Shown here piece by piece: positions 36,059-49,208 of a DNA stretch of 64,000 nt. The translations under genes were made by a program, and so were the position numbers. Under the pieces are notes generated by a model. The model was given only the letters and a program-made list of their open reading frames with translations. It made no database searches and was not told the DNA's origin. The stretch is taken from positions 3,125,936 through 3,189,935 of the forward strand of contig JANPWX010000653.1 of NCBI GenBank assembly GCA_024734555.1. The letters are read 5' to 3'. Positions within the stretch are counted from its first letter, which is position 1. Each line of letters begins with the position of its first letter. This DNA is from Trochalopteron elliotii (taxonomy: Eukaryota; Chordata; Aves; Passeriformes; Leiothrichidae).

Positions 36059-36242
36059 TTGTTGAAGACTTTCTTCTCAAGCCGGGAACGGGAAGTGTTA
36101 GCCTGTTGTTTCAGGTCTGTGAGATTTGGGTATTTTTGCTTCTTCCCTTTCTTTTTCTGTCCTTTTCCATTACTTTTAGAGGAACCAAGATCCAGTCCTG
36201 TAGCAGCTTCAACTTCTCTCATGAATTCTGGATCTCGCCACT
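36059..36242 (-). CDS. UVSSA: UVSSA coding exon (penultimate)
   Basis: 184 nt encoding [21 protein letters not shown], then a strongly basic [16 protein letters not shown] segment, then [20 protein letters not shown]. It matches the human UVSSA stretch around PEWQDPELM, the GKGRGKKRRYP basic patch and KVFAK. The Lys-rich patch (about residues 25-36 of the exon) could be a nuclear localisation or nucleic-acid contact element; that is inference. Acceptor TTGAACAG, donor AA|GTAAGA. The exon starts with two bases (AG) that complete a Glu codon with the previous exon, and ends with two bases completed by the terminal exon. Confidence 0.96.
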
Positions 36243-39200
36243 CTGTTCAAAAGACAAAACATGGACTTTGAAACTCCATACCCAGGGAGAATTTGCAGTC
36301 CCCTAAGGAGGAGGTTCTTGTCATCAACAGGTAAGGGCAGAGCCACTGTGATCTCAGTTGCACACACAAAGGAAGGGGAGGATAAAGAACTTTCCAAAAT
36401 GACAGATCTTGATGAAGAAGTGCTGCCAGTCTGGGTTAGTATGTATTAGTAGCTGCTATGGATAAAACTGTTCTATAGGAAGAAAAAACTTAAACCAAGT
36501 TTTTTCAGTAGCAAAGTTCCAAGGAAAGTATTCCATGTAGGAGAGGTGAATAAACACAGTGATTATTATTTAGAAATTAAAATGCCAACAACGTAGCTGA
36601 AGAATTTATCTGCAGAAATAAATTCTGCATAAGCTTAAAAATAAACCTAAAAAAATGAAATATATCAACTATTGAGCAGAGTAGGGCTGACAACATTGTG
36701 CTTTCTTTTTATCAGTAATATTTACTTTAGAACATGAACTGGTATCTGACATCTACATAAAATTCTTGACTAGGGCAACATGACCCTGTTGCCATGACAT
36801 CCATTTTGCATCTTGAAAAGATACTACTTTCTAAGTATCCCATATTCCCTCAATTTAATTATCTAAATCGAGTTTCTTCTCTTGACAACGCACAAGTTAA
36901 TTTATCTAAACAAATTTTGTTTTACATTTTTTCAAAACCTTAATGCTTCAGAATCCAGCCATATACTGCAAGTGGATTCTGATCCTAAATGCCACCAGAG
37001 GAAAAAGCATTAACAATTTTGTCTGTGGACTGTTTGAGGAAGCTGCAGTTTTCCATCTTCAGTGTAGTCTTGTGTACCTTGTTCTGAACAAGGTAGCACA
37101 AAGCACAAAATAAAAATGTGGCTGGAGGATGGACATCTGCCAAGGGGAAATTTAGAAAATCTCATTTCATTGTAAAGACTTTGAGCATACGGGTTGGGAA
37201 AAAATGTAGGAAGTACTACTTCAAAAAGAACATGGTCCAAACTCAGCAGAAATGCCAGAAGTCTGCATTTTAACAACAGTAATTGCCAGTCATTTGTCAT
37301 AGTTTCCCTTATGTCAGTCAGCCTCTCTTGCCTGCAGAAATTGTAACACCGAATGTCTACTCCTCTTACCTAACATCTTTGTGGATATAGAAAAATAAAC
37401 AGTCCTAAAGGACTATACAACTTCATTTATACACCAAGATGGTCACTGAGTGTGACAAACACTGCTAACAACATTTCAGGAAGGTCACAGGCAATGTCCT
37501 CACTTAAGAACACGGTGTTAAGGAATACCAGAGCAATTTTTCAAGGAAAGGTTAGATCTAAACTACCATCATACATGAAAGCAAGGACTGATGAAAATCC
37601 AACACACCAAAAAGCATGAGGAAAACGAAGCTGTTCAAGAGTTGCACAGGAGGGAGAAAAGGGAGAAAATAGAACACACACACTTGATAGATCATAAGAC
37701 CTCACAGATTTTCTTTTTTTTTTTTTTTTGAAGTGAGGGAATACAGAACAGCACAATTCAGATACAGGAACGATTAATCCAAGATTAAGGAAAACTGTCT
37801 AAACAGTTTATCTCCCAGTAATAAGAAGGCGTCACAGTTTAGGAACCCCGTGAATGGAGCAATTGTTTAAACACAACGAAAAAATGCTGGCATCCAGTAG
37901 AGATGAAATGAGCATTTGAGTAAAATGAAGGAGCAATTTAAAAGCTTTTGAGAAAAATCAATAGAATGCCAGGGAAGAGCAGGCTTTTTGAGCATTGATG
38001 GGCCCCTAAAGCTCTTCATACATTGTTACTGAGTTTAGCAGCAGGGAAAAGAAAATTACACAGTTTGCAAGGGTAGGCGGGAATCAATACTGTAGTTAGT
38101 AAAGAGATGCTATTTCACATCTGAGTGGCCAGCGGCCTGCCTTCACCAGCCTGTCCTGATACCTGTTTGTTAACAAGTCACTAAGGGCTGAAAAACCAGA
38201 TACTCTTCAGGGTTGACACAAAAAATAGGCACTTAATTTGCTCCTGTGTGCGAACTATTGGAAAAGGATGAACGCTGCAGATTAGTGGGTCAGCGTAATC
38301 CCACCTGATTCACTGTTTCAGCACTGAAGAGACCAGGGCACCTTTCTGTGGACATCAGCTGGAGTTTAAAATTTTGTTCTAAGATCATAAATGATCCATA
38401 ACAACAATGACAGTGTTATCAAAACACAGTCATTTGCCATATGACTTTTATATAACTGTTTACCACTTTAATCACACAAAGATAGAAATAAATCTACCAT
38501 CCAGTAGGAAGGAGATGCAAGAAGAATTTTGGTGCAATTTAACCATACAACTGATTCCCAAATTTAAGTGGTTCTTTTCCAAATTTTTCAAACTGCCATC
38601 ATTAATGATGTTGTCAATCAAACAGTTCCTGACTGTCCAGTGGGTTTCCAGTTGGGTATTTCCCACAGCAGCATTGCTCAGGTTTGCTTCAAGACCTTTG
38701 TAACCAAAAATCCCCAAAACCAAACAGCACTGAAACCCAACCAAACACACCCCTCCAAACCACAAGCCTCAAAACAAGCAAAAAAAATTTTAAAAGTTGA
38801 TGAAATACTCTAAAGCAAATATAAAAATAGTGAGAAAGTATTTAGTTTTTAGTGACATCTGGTATATGTATGGCTTTAGAAACATGGAGGGTTTTGTTTA
38901 ATAAATTGAGTGCCACAGCTTGTGCAGTACATCCCCAGCCAGATGGGATAGACCTTTGTGTGACATCTCAGCTTAACAACCACACTCAATAACACAAGGA
39001 GCAATGCCAATACTGGTTTGGGACTAACAGCCACATCCTTGTGGACCAGAGGTGAGAAGCCTCTAACAACACCAAGCTGACACTGTAATAAAAATAAATA
39101 CTATGACTAGCCCCAAGCAATGGCAATTTCACAGGGAAAAAAAAAATCAATATTTTTCAGTCCAAGTGATTTTTATACCAGAATATTAGTTTCTAGTTTG

Positions 39201-40674
39201 AGATTTCAAGAACACCTATCAGTTTAATTTGCTAGTTTTAGTTTGTCATAACTAAGCTGGGAACTTTCCTTTTTAACACAACATCCACACCCCCATCCTG
39301 GTTTCCCTGTGACAGTCCAACAGTGTCTGTGCTGCTGGCTGGATGCCAGTTTAGAGCACTTACTCTACCTGGACAGGGATGGAAACTACCTGCAAATGTA
39401 GCACTTTGACACCTGCAAATACCACGTGTTCAGTAATTGGTGTGCTGGTGTGGTGCTGTAATCACCAAGCACAGTCACTCAAAGATGGTCAAACAAGTAT
39501 TAAAGGACACTGGGTGGGTCAATTGTATGTTTAAATGCACATTCATTCCACGCAGACTTTTCTGAATACAGATTCCTGTTCTAAATACAGGTAACTGTTC
39601 CTCAGGCTCTTAAGAGGTTTCATGAAAAGTTCAGTAGCTTCATCAATAATATGCATAACCATCAAACACCAAGTCAGTCAAACCTAAAGAGAGAACTCCT
39701 TCAAGGGAGTATAGTACAGGATATCAAATGCTAATGCCTATAGGTAAGTTTAATTAGAATGCAGAATACTCACCTAAGAAAAATAACTCAAACCAGAGAA
39801 AACTAAGACTTGCTGGAGGAAGGTAGATTAAAGAAAAGCTGTGCCCTCCAATTATACACTGTCTTTGCTAGATAGATCCCTCTCTCCCATCTTCCTCTGC
39901 AGTCCATCAACTTCCAGTAGGTTCCTGGTTGTAGCCCATCAGGTATCTTCTGTCCATCACTAATAGGGTTTAGGTGTACAATTACAACAAACTCTCTTAT
40001 TCCCCTTGGAAGTCTTCCTGTCTGTGTACTCATTGCCTGCTGTTTTGCTCATTGCCTGCACTCCTGACCTACCACTCCAGAGCTGCACCCTGGCTAAAAA
40101 TGCCCAAATTATCTTGGGGAAGAAGGAGCCTTTCCCTCCACACCTGAAGGCTGCAGCCAGGATGCAAGGAGGTGGCCAATAGTTTTGTTGCCCATTCCCA
40201 ATTGTTTAAAAACAAAATCCAGCACGCCCTCCCAATACTGGTGGTGACACAATGAACCTAATAATATTACCATTATATTGCATAAACCACAACTGTTAGG
40301 GACCAGCAAGATTAGACATCTTCTTTGCAGAAGCATAGGAACAGTTACTGTCAACCATTTCCCAGGGAACAGGTCCAACCATCCTGGAGAAACATGTTCC
40401 TTAAGACAAAGGCTACAACTTGTCTGTCTGAGCACTGTTGGGAACATCACAAAAGCCACTGGAAATGAAGCACAAATGCAATGTTAACCTTATTCTGTCT
40501 ACACACCTATCCATACTTATCACATAAGCAAGAACCACTGCAAATGAACTGTAATTTAAAATCAATAGGAATGCAAATGGGAGAATATGGTCAGGAGCAA
40601 AACAGGTAACATGTATTTCCCACCTCTGCCTAGTATTTATTTTTGTTTTTTTAAGATGCTATGCAGACACAGAC
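36243..40674 (-). other. UVSSA: UVSSA intron
   Basis: An intron of about 4.4 kb, donor GTCTGT (weak but GT), acceptor GAACAG. It contains a poly(T) run of 16 T at 37714-37729 and A/C-rich low-complexity DNA at 38698-38800. No other gene recognised. Confidence 0.8.
37714..37729. repeat. poly(T) tract
   Basis: Sixteen consecutive T on the + strand (poly(A) on the transcribed - strand) inside a UVSSA intron. Confidence 0.85.
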
Positions 40675-40786
40675 CTGGCTGGGCTGCTTGCTTCTCAAAC
40701 TTCATCTTTTCTTCTCTGGCTCTGTCCTCTGCATTTATAGGAACCCCAGAGTCATCCCGAGGAATGATCTTTCCATGGAAAGGGCA
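40675..40786 (-). CDS. UVSSA: UVSSA coding exon (zinc finger second half)
   Basis: 112 nt starting in phase 0 with [14 protein letters not shown] and continuing to [18 protein letters not shown]. Human UVSSA has CPFHGKIVPRDD and PEDRAREQ at the same place. The initial Cys and His (C-x2-H) supply the second half of the UVSSA zinc finger, whose first two cysteines are in the upstream exon. The exon's latter half is charged and probably helical. Acceptor TTTCTCCAG, donor CAG|GTCTGT. Confidence 0.97.
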
Positions 40787-41654
40787 CTGGAGAAAGAAAT
40801 GAGGGGGAAGAAAAAAATCTCACCGTTTTTGAATGACAAGAAAATGTTTACATTTTATCCAACACAGTTTAAAGCTGGAAACTGGAACTGAGCAACAAAA
40901 CTATGCTTGACTCCCAGTCCTCTTTAGAAAGCATCAGAATCCCATAAACATCATGTGTTTAATATACTCAGAACCTCAAAGAAATAAGTTCTTTTTGAAA
41001 CAAATATCCAATTTCAAGAGACCAGGTAGCACATCCTGTCAAGTCTGGAACTAGGACACCAATGCTGCATTATATATTGTTGTTTATGCTATATCCCTAT
41101 CCTGTAACACTCCCATTAAAAGTACTGAAGTGTATTCAGATCCTTCAATCTCAAATAATACAGGAAGAACAGGGATACTAAAATAAAGTATTTAAACAAA
41201 GTAGTTCTGCTCCATAGTGCTCGTAATTTGAGGCTGTGAAGAATTAAGCTTTCATAAAACTTAAATTTGTAAATAAAATTTCTTTGCCCCTCAAAGATGT
41301 AATTTTCTAGAAACAGTTAATATCAAATATGCACCTGAGGAAAAATTTTCAACAAAGAACTATCTCTGCCTTACTGCCAGGTACTCACACATCACAGTAA
41401 TAAATAAAATCCAAATAACCTACAATGAATGCCAAAAAAAATTGTGAGTTCTTTAAATGCTTACAGCTTCTTTACCAAGAGGATGTTTCCCTTACGAAGC
41501 ACATATTAAACTTCATATTGAACTTCTCCAATGCAATGTTCTTCCACTCCCTTGAGCTATACATACAATGTGAAAAAAAATTTATGGATGTTTTAAGGAG
41601 ATCTTTTCCATTTAGCACAGATCTGGGAAGTTGTTTGTGTAAGTTGGTGCCTAC
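40787..41654 (-). other. UVSSA: UVSSA intron
   Basis: 868 bp, donor AAG|GTAGGC, acceptor CTCCAG. It interrupts the zinc finger in phase 0, directly before its third ligand. No other feature seen. Confidence 0.9.
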
Positions 41655-41838
41655 CTTAATCCGATCTTGTCTTTCACAGAGAGTTCCACCAGGCATGGGT
41701 GCTCGGCATTTATGTTTTACTGGCTCAAACTTGCCAGCAAAGGTTATATACCTGGTTTTTAACATTTCTGTTATTTCTTTATTTTCCACCTCTTCCTCTA
41801 CTTCACTGGGTGCCCAAAATCGATGCTCAGAGGTAAAT
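41655..41838 (-). CDS. UVSSA: UVSSA coding exon (conserved core and zinc finger first half)
   Basis: 184 nt encoding [40 protein letters not shown] and [21 protein letters not shown]. It is nearly collinear with the human [24 protein letters not shown] and CRAP..GRLCERQDRLK. The two cysteines (C-x9-C) form the first half of the zinc finger completed in the next exon (C-x7-C-x2-H across the junction). The fold belongs to the conserved UVSSA C-terminal domain (DUF2043). Acceptor TTTTCCCAG, donor AAG|GTAGGC. The + strand frame at 41425-41874 is antisense to this exon and is not a gene. Confidence 0.97.
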
Positions 41839-44800
41839 CTGGGAAAACAACAAACGAAAATAATTCACACATAAAACTGTAAGAAAACACATAGAGATGC
41901 CATTATCAACCTGTGCTAAACTCAAATGTGAAAGGAAGGGAAGCATTACTAGTGAATTAAAAAACCCTAGGAATCTACCAGTCTTTCTTATGGCTCCTGT
42001 ATTATGAAGGTATTTTTAAAATACCACCAAAGCCTGTCTAGTATTGATTTTCTGTTTAACCTGCTAAGCTATTACAAGTCTTAGCTTTAGTTCATGATCT
42101 GACATCCAGAGTCAGTTATTCAATTTCCAGATCCAGTGAATAACTTTGTAATTCTGTACTTAACATTTCTCATAACAAAATACTTCTATGATTAAGCACA
42201 GAAGACAGATCAAGGAGGAAACAGTTTGATCTTAATGTGTTTGATCTTATTCCTGATAGCTGGACTCCTGCAGCAGCAGAGAAACAGAAGCTGAAATCAG
42301 AGAATGCTGCAATAAACTGGGACCAAGGGAAAGAGCAAACAATCAGCTGGGCCTTACACAGGTTCTTTCTTCCAGGTTCTCCTACACAGCGTGCATAAAT
42401 CTGAGAAATTATCAGGTGTTCCTCCAGGAAATTAAGCTAATCCATTGAAAATCTATTTTAAAATCAGAGACCTTACCTACATTTACAGACATAAAGGCAA
42501 ACAAAGACTTTCTCAACAGCATTCATATAATTTCATTTTAGCCACTCAAAGCTGCCAACAGTCTGTAGTGAAAAACAGGCAACCTCAGAGAGCAATTACC
42601 TGACTCATTTTAGATCCTAATCTTAGGAGGCAATGACTGTCCCTCTGGTGGTAAACGTTTCTTTCTCTTAATCATGAAAAGAAATTAGGGTGACCAGCTT
42701 AAGCTTAGGTATCTAATTTTAAGGTATCTGAAGTTAGCAACAACAATCCCACTCCAAATTTAGGAAATATGAAGTCAAAGAGGAAAAAAATACAGTTAAA
42801 CTAAGGAAAAAAACAATTGCAGCCTGCATGTCTGCTGCTCATGACAAGCAAGATGGAGATGCCTAGATGACAGATGTCTTGATAAAGACATAAAATTCCT
42901 ACAGGACACCTTACAATCCCTTTCTTCCACATAGTTCTTCCACCCAATCAGTTCCAGAGTTATTTGAGAGGATTTTCTCTATCCATATCCAATTCCTCTC
43001 ACTCACTAATATCCTTGGGTGTCATTCCTGATGCTGAGACTTTGCTTTCTGTAGACTGCAGAGCCATATATACATGAACACTGGCTTCACTCATCACACC
43101 AGTCACAATTTGGCAAAGCACATAAGCCAACGCTTGAAAGAATTACTTTTGAGGGCCTGAAAAGTTTTGATTGATTTTGTCTAACCAAGTTTTCAGCAGA
43201 TGACAAGGAAAAAAAGAAAGCAGAGGAAAATATCTGACCATAGCAACCTACAACATATACAGCTGCTGGTTTTAATGCAATAGTTGAGCATTTAAACTAT
43301 GTAAAGAGGTTAGAACTAGGTTAAAAAGGGATTAAAGAAACTCTGAAACATCTCTGTGATTTGCTGCCATCAGAAAAATGTTCAGTGAAATTCCTGTTAA
43401 ACTGATTGATTCTATCCAGTAATTTCTCCATCAAATACACCTCATTAGTGTCAGAGAAATGCTAACCTGTCATAAAGTAAAAATAGCTTTCTTCTGGTAA
43501 ATTAGGGGATAAAGGTAAAACAGTTCCAGTGGAGGCTAGTTCAACAATAAACACAATAACGTATTTCCACAGTTTTTGGTTAAACAGAATATTTTTAATT
43601 ACACACTTCTGCAAAATGTAGCAAAAAACCCCAAAAGCCCTGAGAGTCTTTCTAAAAAATCAGTATTACTTCAGCCCAGTGTTTGAATGGCACAGTATTT
43701 TAGCTTCAGAAATTATGTGGCAAGATTGTACAGTAGACAGTAAATAAAAGAACAGCATCAATTTCTTATTTGCTTAGTTAATGCAATGCTGAAAGCAAGA
43801 CTGACTGGCAGCTCTGTGTCACAAACTTGCAGCCACACGGAGGGGAAAGCATTCCTAAAAAAGGCACCATACAGGATTTTTACAGGCATGGCAATCTTAC
43901 AGAATCTCTTAGTAAAATTCTAGTGTCCTTTGGTGGTCTGAACTCCCCTCCCCCTTGAAATTATCAAATTACAGTTACATGAGAATGAAAAAGCATTTAA
44001 CAGTTGGGCATGTCAACCCTTTCAGTTAGGAAATAGTTCTATTCAAATAATAAAATATAAATAGTTCTATTTAATACTTTCTCTGTCTTCCTTCCCCTAA
44101 ATATGCATCCAACAAATGTCAAGAATATTAAAATTATGTTTTGCCCTATGTATCACTGACCAATATTTGGGAACTGAACTTAAAATAGACTGGTTCCTAC
44201 AAATATATTAATATCTATTACTGTTTACTACAAGAATATAACTTATTTTCTCCCAACACAGCTTAGCAGCAGGTGAGAGAAGAACAAAGCAGTGGCAGTT
44301 CCTAAAGTTTTCTGATTTCTTGTTGCAAGTTAAGCAACATTATAAACAGACAGATAATTGTTTGAAAAAAAAATGCATCTGACAAGTAAAACCTGTTTGT
44401 AAGATGGATCAGAAGAGGAACAGATAGTCAACTAAAAGATGAAAAAGATCAGAACCTCACTCACATTTAGAGTGCTCCTAATCCAGATAACAGAGGCTTT
44501 AATGGCAATGACACAGCAATACACAAGGAGGAGGAGGAATAAAAGACAAGTAATGGTTAACTGAAATCTAAGAGAAAGCTCTTGGAGAACTGCTACACTC
44601 GTTCAATGAATTTATATCATCTTAATTTCTAATCTGACAGGAAGCTTATAAAAACATTGAATAAATACAAATTCTAATCCCAGATGCTTATAGAGATCCT
44701 GAAGCAAGTGCAAAATGGGCTAATTCAAACATCCTAGTCACAGTCAGTGCTGCATCAGCTATTTTACTCTGCTCCTAAGAGTGAGCTGATTTAAATTAAG

Positions 44801-46528
44801 GAGGAGGGTAGATGAATTTGGAAGGTCCATGCTATCCAAAATAACTCTGTTAAGCTGACATAGCAGACTCTACACAATACAACACTGTGCAGCATACACT
44901 ACCTTCTGCACCCCTCCTCAAAAAACCCAACAAAACTTCTTTAGAAAATCTTCCTGGTAGCCACATTCTCACTGTCAAAATCTTCATTTATTGTAAATGC
45001 TCTCATTAAGTAAGTGCACTGCTAAATGAAATGGAAAGACTTTTCCCCTTCAGATTTTAAAAATTCAAATTCCATACACATCCCATATGTGTTGTCTATT
45101 TTTCAGTTAGCTTTTTCCCCCTAAAAATTGTACCGGGCCAGTATGGGTGCATATAGAAATGCTAAAGGAGTTGACCAACAGCTACCTTAATTTTTCAATA
45201 AGTCTATTTTATGTCTGGGGTCAATGGTATTGTGTGTGCAGAGTTACTTAAATTATCTTTAGTTAGATTGGCACATCTGTAGTTATAGACTATACGGTTC
45301 AGAAGTGCGCCCTCTATTTTACTGGGAAGCATAAAAATAAAACAGTACAGCATGAGGCAGACAGGCAGTGAAATATGCTTCTGATTTCACTTATGACTTG
45401 AATAACTCATTTGCAATGTAAAATAAGGCCTTACTACCTTTTTGGCATTATCACAGACAAATGCTTCTTAAAGCCCTGCTGAAAATCTTTTCATAGGCTT
45501 TGAAGAGCCTACACCACATGAGATGGAATCCAAAGCCTGGAGTGACTGTGGTAAAGCACTTTTATGCATCAAATTGCAGCCGTTTTCAGTAATTTAAAAG
45601 ATATTCAGCACTTTATTAAATCAGGTGCAAAGATTTCCTCTTGCTCCTTTCTGCCAACACTGTTTTAGCACTGTGATTACAGTCTGGGGTTTTTTTTTTT
45701 TTGTTTGTTTTGGTAAGAGAACAAACTAAGTTGAAGTAATACTGCTAAGAATATAACAGCTTAATTTGCAACCCAGCCAGTCAATGACTTTTGCCTTTTT
45801 TAAACAGGTGTGGTACACATTGATACCAAAGTTCTGGTGGACTTAAATGAAATTTATACATAGAGGGAGGACTTTGCAACCCAACTTTCAGTTAAAAATA
45901 CTAAAAGGGGTTATAAAAACCGACTGTTAGAAATAAATTCTGATGTGTACCTACCACCTCTTCTCCCCAGCAGTGCTAAAGCTTTCCCTAAGCCAGCAAT
46001 GCTTCATGAAACACAAAACCTCCCAGACAGCAATGGAAAGTGAAAGATCCAAATCCAAATCCTGTAACTGCCACCTTTCTCTTGTGTGACTGAAAAAGCG
46101 TATCAATTTCCTCAGTTACCACTCTGTGAAGTCAGGAAAAACACTTCCCCAGCCTTTCTCCTACCTTGCCTGCTACTTATTTAGATCTTAAAGTCTCCAG
46201 CTCAGGGAATGTCTATCACACACTTGGCAGAGCCCTTTGCATAACGAAGTACCAGCTTAAATTGGAGTAACTGATGCCATGCTGCAAACATAAAAAGAGC
46301 AGAAAAGAAATGTGCTTTGAAGCATCAAAGGATATTTAATTAGTATCACGTCTTCTCAAAACAAATAACATTTAAAGGTAGAATTTCTGACTTTGTTTAT
46401 GGGTCCTACAACACAAGGTAAAGAAAAGCAATTATCAAAAGAAATAACAGTCACCCCACTGCATGACCTCTGAGTACAAGTACATCTATTTATTTGTTTA
46501 ATTTGTCTTAAAAGAAAAAGAGCATTAC
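41839..46528 (-). other. UVSSA: UVSSA intron
   Basis: 4690 bp, donor AA|GTAATG, acceptor CCCAG. Single-copy-looking AT-rich DNA with no frame above 60 codons in most of its length and no recognised repeat. Confidence 0.85.
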
Positions 46529-46678
46529 TTGAGAATCTTCCCAGCACTTGGCTGATCCTCTCCCCAGTAGTGAAGATCTAATCCAAAAGGCATGAGGGGA
46601 GCTTTAGCTCTTTCTTCTAGTTTTCTTCTTTTAGTGTCAGAATCTTCCAAGTCTGCTGTGTCAGAAGTTGCAGATTCA
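46529..46678 (-). CDS. UVSSA: UVSSA coding exon (HYWG region)
   Basis: 150 nt encoding [40 protein letters not shown] and DQPSAGKIL. Human UVSSA has ERARAPVVPYGVDLHYWG and PTAGKIVK at this place. The first third is acidic and Ser/Thr-rich followed by a KRRK basic cluster, as in a linker with a possible nuclear localisation signal (inference). The [10 protein letters not shown] block is the conserved entry to the C-terminal domain. Acceptor TTTTCTCCAG, donor CTCAA|GTAATG. Confidence 0.97.
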
Positions 46679-47580
46679 CTGGAGAAAATTGATGAGAAGT
46701 CAATATAGAACACCAATGACCACAACCACTTTTTCTTTTTTTCTGTTTTCATCAGATTTTTTAGACCAACACTAATATTACCTTACGTATACAATTACAA
46801 CTACTTTTACAAGGTTGTCCTTTTTTTTTTAAAGGAAGACCATATGACACAACACCACACACTCTCTTTGCAGCTCACTGCATGCTCAGCTAGTGCTGAC
46901 TAACTCATATCACACTGTGGGGACAGAAACCCAGAGATCTGATGGGGCAGCAGTGGATCATGCACGCTGTACTCCCACAGGAGCCACAGAAAATCTCAGA
47001 TTAATTCCAATTTGCTTGGTTTGGGGGGCTTTTCTGGCCCATGCAGAAATGTCTTTCCAGGAACATGCCACTAAGCAGATGACTCCACTCTTATCCTCAA
47101 ATCACAGCCAAATGCTAGGAAAGGCTGGAGTTTCACCAAACTTTGAATAGGATTGGTAACAAATATATCTTTGGAAGCAATATAACATCTCCAGGCAGCA
47201 CTGACAGCATAAGTCACTGAGAACAAACAGATATTGAAATTACTTGCTCACTGAACATTAGGATACACTCTGTTTAGCTGCAAACAAAATTTACCCCAAA
47301 AATGGGGTGGGAGGGTGTTGTTAGCAAAGAAGGGAACAGTGTGGTTTCATAATGGCCATTCACACCAAGTAAGATCTATATTAACTGAGCAGTAAAAGAT
47401 TCCTTAAGATTCTGGGGCAATCACCAACAAAATCCCACACATTAAGCAATGAACGTAACCTCAAAATGAGACCAAGTCAGCCTTGACAGCTTGCCTGGTT
47501 CATGAATGCTTTTCTATGTGCTGTCATGACTAATAAACACAAGAGCAAGAGGTTTGTACAAGAACCAAAACAAAGATGAC
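46679..47580 (-). other. UVSSA: UVSSA intron
   Basis: 902 bp, donor CAG|GTCATC, acceptor CTCCAG. No other feature recognised. Confidence 0.85.
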
Positions 47581-47758
47581 CTGGCAGGAGGAGATGGTAA
47601 CTTTGGCAGTTTGTCTCTAAGAAGTTTCAGGGTGGCAGCTGCACAGGTTGGATCGAGTTCATCCTCATTCCCTTTGAGCTGAGTGTGGGAGCTCAGAGGA
47701 GCTGCTCCTGTTGATGCCTTTGCCACTGGGGCTTTTGGAGGTGACTGGGGTTCAAGCC
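47581..47758 (-). CDS. UVSSA: UVSSA coding exon (variable linker)
   Basis: 178 nt encoding [20 protein letters not shown], then [20 protein letters not shown] and [18 protein letters not shown]. The first part is a Pro/Ala-rich linker that differs from human. The latter part aligns with the human SDPTSAAAQLRQLRDHLPPP segment. It joins the acidic exon as EYG-LEPQ (human EYGLEAAP), and the next exon as PA-S-ESATS. Acceptor TTTTTTTGCAG, donor GCCAG|GTCATC. This exon carries a less conserved linker, as in mammals. Confidence 0.93.
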
Positions 47759-49137
47759 CTGCAAAAAAACGTTGATGTTTAGGAGTGATTCACTTCTCCC
47801 ACCTTCACAGTCTCACCCAAACAGTTCAGGGTGCTGATTACATCTTCCTTCTTTCAGTTTATGTGAGATATCAATCCCACTCAGAGTGAAATAGAATTAT
47901 TTAGAGAACATTTGTCTTTTACAGATACTAAAGCCCACAATTTGCCAGAAGAAAATACCTAAGTGGTGGCAGAAGCAGGAAGTATGCCCAGAGTCTGTCC
48001 AAGAGACAGCAAATGCCTGAGCTACACCTGAGGAACGAGCCCTCTGCAGGGCAGTACCAGACACTGATGTTCAGCACCAGCAGCTCAGTGGTGGGGTAAC
48101 TTTAGTTACTTTTTACAGCCCGATTAGACCCCCAGCATAGGCTGTAAGGATGCAATGAGACACTCTGTGCAGTTACACAGCACCTGACTCTACTTGCTGA
48201 GCTGCAGGAGCAACTCCATTAGCCTGTAGTAGCAACAAGAACTTACCAGCCAATGACAGCTAGAATTGGAAAGACATGTTCCCCCACACTAATGTAATCT
48301 GTCCCCTAGAAAACCTTTTTATAAATAATTTATTGAAATGCAAGGTCTCATCCCTCAAAAAAGATCCCTAAATTTTATACAAGAAATCATAGTTTCACAA
48401 ACCTAAAATTTTCAGCAAATTATCTCAGCCTTCTTATGAAAAGTAACAAAAGTTTATCTAACATGTTTTGGCTATTACTTAATTGTAACTTTTAATCTTT
48501 TGCCCAGTTCTAACCAGCCCTGAAGCTGCATTCAGAAGTATTCTTGCTTTGTTAGTCACTAAATGTCTCACAACATATTAAGTGGAAAAGGAAAAACTAA
48601 TGTTATATCTGTGACCAGCCATCTGAGTAGGAAATTGCAAGACCCATAGCAACAGGTAGGCTTGCTACACAAAATATTTTTATTTAACAGAATAATGTAC
48701 TTTCCATGAACAAAATTAGAACAATTTGCTGTGACCCATCTTGCATCACTCATTCCCTTTAACCCATGAAGTGCAACTGCACGGATGGCACCAGCCACAA
48801 GCCAAGATGCTGAGGGTGACAACCTTTGAGATCCACTCCCTAGGAACACATTTTCCAAATACCTAGATCAGGAACTGAGTCCTTGTGCAGGGAATGACAT
48901 CCAAACCTGTTTTCCAAAGCTCCAAGCTCAGGGCACTAAGAAGGACACCTGTAATTCCTGGACAGCCTCTCCCCAGAGACAGCCACAATCCTAATTCAAA
49001 ATCCAGAGTCCATCCTGCTGCTGGTGCTGCTGCTGGCACTGCTGCTCCCTTACTCACTCCTGCCCACACCACACACACCAACAAAACTATGAACACCCCA
49101 CATTCTCCAAAGTCAACAAGCCTTTAAAGAACATTTA

Positions 49138-49208
49138 AAGAACAACAACAACAAAAAAAAAAACCAAACCCCAAAACAAACAAACAAAAAATCCAAAACC
49201 ACAAAAAA
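49138..49208. repeat. A/C-rich low-complexity tract
   Basis: AACAACAACAAC followed by a run of A and AACCAAACCCC/AAAC words. Simple low-complexity DNA. Confidence 0.75.

Noticed and set aside
41425..41874. 149-codon + strand frame
   Set aside because: It lies antisense to a well-supported UVSSA exon (41655-41838) and has no domain of its own.
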